The translations under genes and the position numbers were made by a program. Positions 45,690 through 54,637 of a DNA stretch of 64,000 nt are shown here, in pieces; positions within the stretch are counted from its first letter, which is position 1; every line of letters starts with the position of its first letter. This DNA is from Henricia sp. BOLD:AAB3569 (lineage: Eukaryota > Echinodermata > Asteroidea > Spinulosida > Echinasteridae), in NCBI GenBank assembly GCA_037783545.1, contig JBBELK010001081.1, forward strand, positions 124,001 to 188,000. The letters run 5' to 3'. Under the pieces are notes generated by a model, which was not told the DNA's origin, did no database searches, and saw only the letters and a list, made by a program, of their open reading frames with translations.

Positions 45690-46310
45690 GAATTAAAGCA
45701 AGTCATCAGGAAATCCAGTGAGATGCAAGCGATGATGACGTGGAACGTACACTATATCGATACAGCTGTCTCCAAAGCTAACCGCATGTTAGGCTTCACT
45801 CGTCGTAACCTGAGCAATGCTCCTCGCAAAGTCAAAGTACAGGCTTACAAAAGTTTAGTTCGCCCACATGTTGAATACTGCAGCTCAGTCTGGGAACCGC
45901 ATACAACCCGTAACATCAAAAGAGTTGAAGCTTCATCATGAATGACTATGGAAGAAAAAGTTCCGTCACTGCCATGTTGAGGGAAATTCAACTTCAAACA
46001 CTTCAGGAGAGAAGACTGAATCGGAGGCTCGTCACCATGCAAAACATCATCCATAATAATGTAGACCTTCCGTTGGATGATCATCTTCAATTTAACATTT
46101 AATAGAGAACCAACTGCCACTTCAACAAGAAATCACAACCCCCTCTCCCTCAAAATCCCAGCTTCAGGGATTAATTGTCCCCAACACTGCTAGAGACTGG
46201 AACAAACTCCCGTACTCAATTTCAGAATAAGCTGGTAGCTTTCAGCAAAAAGCATGACTAGCTCGCCTCAATTACCGCATTGACTGTTCCAATTGGAGCT
46301 GTTTTATAAT
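45690..46310 (+). pseudogene. Non-LTR retrotransposon (LINE) ORF2 3' fragment
   Basis: The first frame reads KANRMLGFTRRNLSNAPRKV and then SLVRPHVEYCSSVWEPHT, the signature that ends the reverse transcriptase domain of Jockey/CR1/I-type LINEs. Downstream, broken frames still show a typical tail (NNVDLPLDDHL; LLETGTNSRTQ; LASINYRIDCSNWS). Frameshifts and stops make it dead. Upstream RT and endonuclease domains are absent. Confidence 0.8.
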
Positions 46311-46769
46311 TACACGATTAAGATCAAGACGTAATGGACACTTATATACAGTAAATCAGTGTTGCGCGCGCCGCGTTTGACGTTGCACTTACAAACTGGA
46401 TACTTCAGCACGACACGTGTGCATGGTGCGAACACAAAACGGCAATTATGGAAAGCTCACACTGGATATTATGTAAACGACATTTAACAGTACACTTGAT
46501 TAAAGTGCTGTATTATTATCTTATTTATTTACAGTTAACGGTATCAATCAATTACTTGTGTTTTGGACACCTGCCATATCATATCCAACTTCGATAGCAT
46601 TTCATACCCAACAGGGTTCACGTAGGGACATCACATTGTTTCGATTTGGTTTCTGGCCTCGTAACTCCATTGAGCTACTCATCACGGAATAAATGTTTTT
46701 TTTGTTGACTGGAACAACTGAGTTCATTTACGTATATCTCATTTGCGTACGACACAAGACCTTTTTGAT
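46311..46769. other. Unrecognised stretch
   Basis: Nothing recognised between the LINE fragment and the right minisatellite array. Confidence 0.25.
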
Positions 46770-47962
46770 ATGGGGATCCGCGGGACCCATATGGTGTGCC
46801 TGGATTGACCTATATGGGGTCCACACGTGGGAGCCCATATGGGGGCCCCAAGAATTCTGCACTCAAGATTCATATGGGACCCTGACCCATATGGGTTAAC
46901 CCAGATACCCCATGTGGCACCCACATGGATCCTAAATGGGGACCCACATGGGGCGACCCATATGGGGCCCTAGGGATTCTGCACCCAAGATTCATATGGG
47001 ACCCATATGGGTCAACCCGGATACCCCATGTGGAACCCACATGGGTCCTAAATGGGGACCCATGTGGGTCCAATGTGTGAAACCCACATGGGTCCCACGT
47101 GTGGAACCCACATGGGTCCTACATGGGCTGACCCATATGGGGCCCCAAGGATTCTGCACCCAAGATTCAAATGGGACCCATATGGGCAACCCGGATACCC
47201 CATGTGGAACCCACATGGGTCCTAAATGGGGACCCATGTGGGTCCAATGTGTGAAACCCACATGGGTCCCACGTGTGAAACCCACATGGGTCCTAAATGG
47301 GCCGACCCATATGGGACCCCAAGGATTCTGCACCCAAGATTCAAATGGGACCCATATGGGTCAACCCAGATACCCCATATGGAACCAACATGGGTCCCAC
47401 ATGGGTCCTAAATGGGGACCCATGTGGGTCCAATGTGTAAAACCCACATGGGTCCCACGTGTGAAACCCACATGGGTCCCACATGGGCCGACCCATATGG
47501 GGCCCCAAGGATTCTGCACCCAAGATTCAAATGGGACCCATATGGGTCAACCCAGATACCCATATGGGACCCATGTTGGTTCCATATGGGGTATCTGGGT
47601 TGACCCACAAGGGTCCCATATGTGCCCCACATGGGGTTTCTGGGTTGGCCCATATGGGGCCCATATGGATCTTGGGTGCATAATCCTTGGGGGCCCATAT
47701 GGGTTGCTATATGTGGGACCCATGTGATTTGCCCCATGTGGGACCCATGTGATTTGCCCCATGTTGGACCCATATGGGTCCCCATTTGGGACCCACATGG
47801 GACCCATATGCGTCCCATATGGGTTATCTGGGTTGGCCCACATGGGTCCCATTTGAATCTTGGGTGCAGTATCCTTGGGGGCCCATAAGGGTTGTCCCAT
47901 GTGGGACCCATATTTGGCCCATTTGGGACCCATATCATACCCATATGGGCTTGCTACCTGGG
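46770..47962. repeat. Right array of CATATG/CCACATGG units, itself inverted in the middle
   Basis: Units with cores CCCATATGGG, CCCACATGGG and CCCATGTGGG. A higher-order marker GGATTCTGCACCCAAGATTC recurs near 46974, 47150, 47326 and 47508 (about 176-182 bp apart). After about 47580 the marker appears inverted (ATCTTGGGTGCA near 47670 and 47854), so the array turns round and ends in the 23-bp TIR. The linkers differ from the left array, although both use the same core. Confidence 0.9.
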
Positions 47963-48927
47963 TCACCTTGTCCTTCTGTCGTGATAGTGGGGTCAAAGTA
48001 CCTTAGTACTGGGTCAGATGTGACACACTGTTTAATGCTCTTAAATGCATCTGACTGTTCTTTTGTCCATGACCATTCGACGTCTTTATGCGTTAAACGT
48101 CGTAATGCTTCACTCATTTGTGATAATTCTGGCAAAAACTTTGCTAGGTACTTCACCATTCCAATGAATCTCTGTATCGCCTCCACAGATGTAGGAGTTT
48201 CCATGTGGCATACTGCTTCAATTTTGTTTGGGTCTTGCTTAAGTCCTGATTGCGTCAACCGGTGACCAATGAAGGTGACTTCATCACACTTGAACTCAAG
48301 CTTGGTTTTGTTGAGCTTGGTGTTCCTTCCTTGCATCTTGCAAGAAAGTTCCTCATATTTTGATCATGGTCGCGGCAGGCCTCCTCCGTTGTGTCTCCTT
48401 GTCCCGTTATCAGAATATCGTCTGCAATAACATGTGTGCCGCTTAAGCCTTCAAGGCACTGGTCCAGTTTCACCTGGAATAACTCTGGGAATGGAGACAA
48501 ACCAAATGGCAAACGACGCCACTTGTATCTTCCCCAGGGTGTCTGAAACGTAGTGAGGCATGCTGACTCATCGTCTAATTCACACTGTAGAAATCCCTCC
48601 TTAAGATCAGCTTTACTGAAGACCTTGACCTTTGCGAGTTGAGGGAGCACATCCTCAATGACCGGGAGAGGATATTGTTCACACTTCAAAGCCATGTTGA
48701 GATGTTGCGGGTCAATGCATAATCGCAATTTGCCACTGGGCCTAACAACAGTGACCATGCTTGATACCCAATCTGTCGGGCCTGTGACTTTTTCGATCAC
48801 ATCGAGATCCTGAAGTCGTTGTAACTCTTCTTTGAGCTTTGGCTTGATTGCTATTGGTACGCGTCGTGGGGGCATCACTACAGTTCGGTGCGCGCATTGC
48901 TGACGAGCCTGTGCCTCTTAACACAGT
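47963..48927 (-). pseudogene. pol: Gypsy reverse transcriptase, upstream half of split pol
   Basis: The minus-strand frame from about 48915 reads VMPPRRVPIAIKPKLKEELQ, VRPSGKLRLCIDPQHLN, FSKADLKEGFLQCELD and VIADDILITG (the RT active site, Asp-Asp retained). A frameshift near 48330 moves to the frame with LNKTKLEFKCDEVTFIGH and FLPELSQMSEALRRL, the thumb and connection. The frame then runs into the TIR of the 12.48-kb element at 47962. Upstream it is cut by the MITE at 48928-49082, and protease and gag are not recognised further on. Confidence 0.85.
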
Positions 48928-49082
48928 GGGCCTCCCACTGTGCGATTTTTGCCACGAATTTCCAACGATTAGATACGAATTGGTGAGATTACCAGAGACT
49001 GTCTACAGACTCTATACACAATCGTACCAAATCGTACCTAATCGTTGGAAATTCGTGGCAAAAATCGCACAGTGGGAGGCCC
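48928..49082. mobile_element. GGGCCTCCC-type MITE, best copy, 155 bp
   Basis: GGGCCTCCCACTGTGCGATT at 48928 is mirrored exactly by AATCGCACAGTGGGAGGCCC ending at 49082. The arms match for about 45 bp, through CCACGAATTTCCAACGATTAG. It interrupts Gypsy pol just upstream of the RT. Other copies: 38329-38449 (eroded) and 52552-52640 (left half). Confidence 0.9.
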
Positions 49083-49275
49083 GCTTTACACTTTATTTTC
49101 TTCCGTCAGACGGATACATAAAATTGATACTAATTGGGTTGCCGACGTTGAAAACAAGATTCTCTGATTCTCATGAAGGTTTATGCACCGGGAAATGCAT
49201 TACATCGGGGATACTAGCTGTCAGATCTAGAGCGCCATACTGCAGCCATGGTAAAGGTTACACCTTGGATGTAAG

Positions 49276-49996
49276 TGAGGTTACCTGCAGCCCTAACTTT
49301 ATCATGTGGTTATCTGTATTACTATGGTATTAGGGCTGAGGGAACTTGTCAACATGAACACGATATCCCAAAACATTGAAATCAGAATGTGTGTTTTTCT
49401 CCCCGTGACACACTAATTCGCCTTGGGACTCACCCAAACCTTGTCAGGCATTTGTTACGCAGGTTCTTGAAGGAAATAACAAGCCACGATGAAGATTCAG
49501 CCTACAATTGCAGCGAAACAATGAGGTATACTGGGTTATCGGTTTGCTCGGGACGACGGTCATTGCTTTTTTGCACAGACTGGTATGTGTGTGCACACTT
49601 ATCCGCGAACGCACCGCGTACGTTCAAGACTTAGGGTGTGCGCTTCAGTCGGTTGGTCGGACGTACGCGGTGCGGGTGCGGATAAGTGTTCGAACAGGAC
49701 TGCACACAGCAATGAGCGTCGTCTTGTGCTATCCGATAACCCAGTATGCCTCCTCTTTTCGCTGCAATTGTGGGCTGAATCTTCATCGTTGCTTGTTATT
49801 TCCCTCAGGAACCTGCGTAGTTGTTATGCCTGACAATTAGGTCTGCGCGAGTCCCAAGGGGGAATCAGTGTGTCACGGGGAGAAAATGACATATTTTGAT
49901 TTCAATGTTTTGAGATATCGTGTTCATGTTGACAAGTTCACTCAGCCCTATAATACGGATAACCACATGATAAAATTAGGGCTGAGGTAACCTAAG
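49276..49996. mobile_element. Foldback element, about 720 bp, long arms
   Basis: GAGGTTACCTGCAGCCCTAA at the left is mirrored by TTAGGGCTGAGGTAACCT at the right. The arms of about 330 bp stay alignable (ACTTGTCAACATGAACACGA against TCGTGTTCATGTTGACAAGT; GATGAAGATTCAGCC against GGCTGAATCTTCATC) to a GC-rich centre near 49625 (GTACGCGGTGCGG). No coding. Confidence 0.85.
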
Positions 49997-50884
49997 ATAC
50001 CTTGGATGGTTAAGGCCTATGAAATTATATTACTAGTTTTTTGTCAACCATTTATCAAATTTTGGTGAGGTTTTGTTTTGTCATTATTCATTATTTAATC
50101 CAGGAAAAATACAATCCTTTACACATACACAAACTGCCATTTAGATACTGATTATTAAGGCTCTAAACTCGCCCAGAAATGGTTTGGTGCCAGTATCAAT
50201 TCCATTGAGTTATACCGGGTAGCTTGTGTTTGAAGGAACAAGTTGAGATGACAAAATCATAGAAATTGACAAAAGGAGATGTCTGGTTATGAAAGAGCAA
50301 ACAGAAAAGCTGCAAAACACAGATCACGATTGCACAACTTAAATGGAAACGTTTCACTTGGAAGTAGTTTGCATCTAAATTTCCCCATTTTTGGCAAAAT
50401 AATTAAATTTTGGAATAATTAAATTTTTTGGTGCGGGGTCAAAATCACATACTGGCGTTGACGAGAAACTTGTAATCTAATTTCATTGGCTTAAACGCAA
50501 CACGCTAATGAAAAAAGTGAGTGGGTTTACGCAGCGGAAATTGTAATTATACCGCGAAACACAAAATATTTAAACACTATTCATGCGATCTTAATGAAGG
50601 GCATCGCGTAGACGTCGGCGGCGAAGGATTTCTCTGCCGGCAGTGTCGATTGCCTTTTGACAATTTTTCCATTGGTTGCCCATCAGTGCCTCTGGCATTT
50701 GTACCACTCTGAAGAAATTTCTTCGGACCTTCTCAAGCGTCACCTGATTAAGCTGAGGTCTTTCACCTCTTGGTCCACACCTCGACCCGCTATTAGTACT
50801 GCAAAATTGTGCAAAGAAGAGCTTCGTTGCTGTAGCTGTGCCAGTTGGGGCAATGGCAGAGCTCCATCAAAATCTTCAAGAGGA
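49997..50884. other. Mostly unrecognised; possible exon on minus strand
   Basis: On the minus strand 50760-50590 reads LNQVTLEKVRRNFFRVVQMP and ends GREILRRRRLRDALH before a stop. This looks protein-like and might be a further exon of the gene at 50885-52458. No family recognised. Confidence 0.25.
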
Positions 50885-52458
50885 TTAATATTTTCCCCTG
50901 CGTTCCCATAATTTCAAATAAATACCCTGCACAACATTAAAAATGTTACCTGGAGCAAGTTGTTGGATCATTCCCTGAAGCAAATTACTTTGCCTGTTAA
51001 ATTCATTGCGGAATGCTCTTTGTTCATCTAAAAGGACATTCATTATATCTACTGCTTGATTTCCATCCATCATCACTGGAATGACAATTTGGTCATTCTG
51101 TGCTTGTACGCCATTGTTTACTTCTGCGTCATCGTCTGCGCTGTCGTCGTCTGCGCTGTCGTCGTCTGCCCTGTCGTCGTCTGCCCTGTCGTCGTCTGCC
51201 CTGTTGTCGTCTGCCCTGTTGTCGTCCGAACTGTTGTCGTCTGCGCTGTTGTCGTCTGCGCTGTTGTCGTCTGAACTGTTGTCGTCTGCAGTGTGGTCGT
51301 CTGCGTTGTTGTCGTCTGCGCTGTCTGCATTTGTGTCGTCTGCATTTGTGCCTATGCTGTCCGAGTCGTCGTCATCTGTGCTGTCTTCTAAGCCATTACC
51401 AAGGCCTGAGCCGCCGGCACCACCGAGGCTTGAGCCGCTGCCGCTGCTGAGGCCTAAGCTGCTGCCGCCGAGGCCTAAGCCGCTGCCGCCGAGGCCTAAG
51501 CCGCTGCCACCGATGCCTGAGCCGCTGCCACCGATGCCTGAGCCGCTGCCACCGAGGCCTGAGCTGCTGCCACCGAGGCCTGAGCTGCTGCCACCGAGGC
51601 CTGAGCCGCCAGCACCACAGAGGCTTGAGCCGCCGCCAAGGGCTGAGCCGCCGCCGCTGAGGCCTAAGCTGCCGCCACAACCGAGGCCTGAGCCGCCGCT
51701 GCCACCGAGCCCTGAGCCGCCGCCGCCGCCACAGAGTTGCCGCGGCTCGAGGCAATTCTGCTTTTTGCACCGTCACTGCTGCTGCCGCTCATATTGCCGC
51801 GTGCGCCGGTCACGTTGCCACGCCCGCCGCTGCTGCTTCTGTGCTCACCACCAAGGCTTGAACCGCCACCGAGCCCTGAGCCGCCGCCGCCATAGAGGCC
51901 TGAGCCGCCGCCGCCGAGGCCTGAGCCACCTCCACCGAGGCACGAGCCGCTGCCACCGAGCCCTGAGCCGCCGCCGCCGCCACAGAGGCCTGAGCCGCCA
52001 CCACCGAGGCCTGAGCTGCCGCCGCTAAGCCCTAAGCCGCCGCCACCACCGAGGCCTGAGCCGCCGCTGCCACTGAGCCCTGAGCCGCCGCCACTGCCAC
52101 CTGAGCCACCGCCACCGAGGCCTTAGCCGCCGCCACCGAGGCCTGACCTGCCGCCACAACCTAGGCCTGAGCCGCCGCCGCCGAGGCTCGAGGCACTTCT
52201 GCTTTTTGCACTGTCACTGCTGCTCATGCTGTCTCCGTTGGGACCACTGTCCCCGTCTGGCCCTCTGTCTCCGTCGGGCCCGCTGTCCCCGTTGGGGCCA
52301 CTGTCCCCGTCTAGCTCCCTCTCATAGTCTGGCCTGCTGTCCCCGCCTGGCCTGCTGTCCCCGCCTGGCCCACCACCATTTGTACTGTTCTCCAGTTGCT
52401 GGCCGAACAGCCTCATTGTACCTCTAGATTTGGTCCTCTTAAGGACAGTACATTTGAG
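50885..52458 (-). pseudogene. Gene with collagen-like, Gly-rich and Asp-rich repeats, broken
   Basis: The minus strand has an acceptor (TTTTTGTTTCAG) at 52459-52470, then KCTVLKRTKSRGTMRLFGQ. Nine perfect Gly-X-Y triplets follow (GDSGPNGDSGPD type, about 52330-52230), then a long Gly/Ser/Leu repeat (GGGGSGL), then Asp-Asp-Asn-Ser-Ala repeats (51340-51120) and a helical end (VDIMNVLLDEQRAFRNEF, SNLLQGMIQQLAPG). The last frame runs to a stop at 50885, though AG/GTAAC after LAPG could be a splice donor at 50953. A TAA (near 52123) and a frameshift near 51745 break the Gly-rich part, and a block starting AKSRSAS/AKSRIAS is duplicated. It may be a real structural or coacervating protein gene with repeat-length errors, or a pseudogene. 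Confidence 0.4.
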
Positions 52459-52551
52459 CTGAAACAAAAAAGTGTGTTCCTTCCAACTTGAAACATATTA
52501 ATTTTATCTTGTGCAAACGACTTAACCGCACTAAATTGTGCAAACGACTCA

Positions 52552-52640
52552 AGCGGGCCTCCCACTGTGCGATTTTTGCCACGAGTTCCTAACGATTAGC
52601 TACGGTTTGGTACCATTGTGTATAGACTCTACACCCGACT
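52552..52640. mobile_element. GGGCCTCCC-type MITE, left half only
   Basis: GCGGGCCTCCCACTGTGCGA, then TTTTTGCCACGAG and TATAGACTCTACAC, match the left half of 48928-49082; the right arm is missing. Confidence 0.75.
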
Positions 52641-52768
52641 TCACTTAACATGTCCATCTCGTATAAGCAAAACATACTAAATACCAGAAAACATCCGGAA
52701 ACCCCCCAAAAAACGTCCCCGAAACATACAGAAAACAACTAAAAAATACTTAGTTTGTTTCCCCCCTT

Positions 52769-52967
52769 GGGTCAATTTCATGGCACTGTTTAAGCGCCAG
52801 GTGCACGGGCTTGCCGTTACTGTGCCGACTTAGTTTCAGGTTGTTGGAAACGGGCATTGCAATGTTACGCCAAAACTCCACTAGTGTTTAGCAAATTTTC
52901 CTCTGTAAAGCTAGCGAAAACCCGTTAGCACAAAATCGGCTGCTAAACGAGTGCATGAAACTGGCCC
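52769..52967. mobile_element. MITE, 199 bp
   Basis: GGGTCAATTTCATGGCACTG at the left and GAGTGCATGAAACTGGCCC at the right are inverted. Internal GCTAGCGAAAACCCGTTAGCA-type words add further short symmetry. Its ends resemble those at 32674-32774. Confidence 0.6.
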
Positions 52968-54164
52968 GTCGTGTGTTCCTGATAATGATGTATTTTGGGA
53001 TGTTTTCCGGTATGTTTTGAGGTGGTTTCTGGTGTTTTCTTTTTAGTGTTGTCCGGTATATTTAGGATGTTTTCCTGTGTTCTCGGTGTTTTCCGGTATT
53101 TAGTATGTTTTCCGGTGTTTTCTGGTGAATAGTACTACCGGTGAGGCCAATGTTATTATATTGCTTCCCTTTTATGCCTCTTTTAACTATGATGCTATAC
53201 ACGGCCGTTTCACTGTAATACGCGCAACGTAAACAAAGAGTTTGAGAAATGAGGTTTGCTATTTATTAACTCCAGTAATGAGCGAACACATGAAAACAAA
53301 GATGGCGACGTTATTGTACGTTCAGAGTCCATGAATTGCAAAAGAAAATAACGTTTCGCGGAAAAATAACAGCAGCAAAATTATGCCCATGTTACTGGAA
53401 ATGTGCAATGTCATACATTCTTTGAATTTTGTATGATGACAGTCCACTAAAGTTATAAATAAAACATAAATAAACCCCTTTTTGTCCTGTGTGTGTGGTG
53501 AAAATACGGCGTTTCGTTACGGGCACACAGTCGGCAAATTTTGCTTCCGAACTGAGTGAATATAAGTTTTGATGGCGTAAACCCACCTATTTTTGAATGA
53601 AATAGTCCTTTGTTCATTTTATTTCTAACTTTATTTTGTGAGGGCAGCTTTTTAAAACAAGAAAACAAGCAACGGAATTTGTACCTATTTTCCGAGTTCG
53701 ATCACAAACGTACGATGTTTCATATGCACTGTACAAGTTAGGTCGAGTAAAGTCGGACCCAAACCGATTCGGATCCTGGCAGACTCGTTCCCCGGCAAAT
53801 ACACACACGGACCGACTCGGCCTCTGACTGACTCGGACCCACACCAAGTCGGACCCCTAAAAATGCGTAAAAAACCACACGCATGTGAGTAAAAATTGTT
53901 TTTGTTTTGAGCACATTGCTTTTTGCCAATGCGCTTACCACGGCCGTTTCACAGAGAAAATAAGACAGCGCCCTCAAAGTTTGAACTGCGCCAGTCAATA
54001 TCGTACCGTGGGCGTGATTACGGGTACCTGTGAATGCGCGTAATGTATTTGCATAAAATATTCCTTAATGGTTTTAATCTGATTGGTTGAATGTGAGAGA
54101 ATCTGTTGAATATGTAGACTGTTAGATGAATGTGCATACTAATTAATTCCACCGAATTAAATGT
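52968..54164. other. Non-coding stretch with AAGTCGGACCC minisatellite
   Basis: No gene recognised. 53741-53857 carries several degenerate GACTCGGACCCA-type units, related in style to the GTCAACTCGGTCCC arrays. Confidence 0.35.
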
Positions 54165-54355
54165 CAAATGTCAAATATATATATTAAATTCAGCGCTCAG
54201 TTGGCAGATCTTCGTTTCCGTTTTGCGACGAAAGGCGAGCTGACATGGTCGTACAAAATCACTCTTTTAGTGCAAAATATAAGTTAGTAAGCCAACATCC
54301 AGACCAGTATGGACGTCATGATGAATTATGTGAACAGTCTAGGCAGTAAAGAAGG
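54165..54355 (+). promoter_or_regulatory. Possible promoter and first exon
   Basis: ATATATATATTAAATTCAGC (about 54175-54194) is a TATA-like element. An initiator-like TCAGTTGGC lies about 20 bases on, then ATG at 54310. Sixteen codons (MDVMMNYVNSLGSKEG) lead to a consensus donor AAGAAG/GTGAGG near 54353. An upstream ATG at 54245 also opens 34 codons. No downstream exon identified. Confidence 0.3.
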
Positions 54356-54551
54356 TGAGGGCAAGTCTTGTTTATTGTCTAAGGTGAGCGAAAAAGACGA
54401 GTATTTTGAGTACTTTACATGCCGAGTTCACGTTTTACATAGTGCCAACGTGTACACATATGCGTGTACAGTACATGTATGTGTGCGTGTACATACACAC
54501 CCCAATGTATGTGTGCACACACCCATACAAGCGCTGTGTGCATGCAGCGCT

Positions 54552-54637
54552 AGTCCAGATTCTGGACTATATTATTGCGATATTGGATAGTAGCGCGGCC
54601 GACTATAGAGGGCGCAATATCGACATGATTTGGATAG
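54552..54637 (+). repeat. 86-bp perfect inverted repeat, left copy
   Basis: It begins AGTCCAGATTCTGGACT, itself a palindrome, and ends GACATGATTTGGATAG. Identical over all 86 bases to the reverse complement of 61490-61575. The flanks share only loose similarity. A further partial relative is at 57397-57440. Confidence 0.9.

Larger units (their letters stand above)
35483..47962. mobile_element. 12,480-bp TIR element made of palindromic-core minisatellites, inserted in Gypsy pol
   Basis: 35483-35505 and 47940-47962 are perfect 23-bp inverted repeats beginning CCCAGGTAGCAAGC. The dinucleotide TC flanks both sides (35481-35482 and 47963-47964). Cutting out the element and one TC makes RT and RNase H codons contiguous in one frame, so the insertion is precise. 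Arrays of short repeats with self-complementary cores occupy both ends and a middle block. The rest holds nested elements and unrecognised DNA. No transposase is recognised inside, so the element is non-autonomous or its enzyme is of an unknown kind. Confidence 0.85.

Noticed and set aside
46936-47944. 263-codon and 178-codon ORFs in the right array
   Set aside because: Same cause: low-complexity translation of a minisatellite.
47963-48927. Idea that the Gypsy pol is two separate elements
   Set aside because: The halves share orientation and join in frame at the TIR boundaries with one TC removed, so one interrupted element is simpler.
51081-52028. 315-codon plus-strand ORF rich in Ser/Ala, Pro and Arg/His
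   Set aside because: It is the antisense shadow of a GC-rich repeat. The minus strand has the splice acceptor, Gly-X-Y register and non-repetitive ends expected of real coding.
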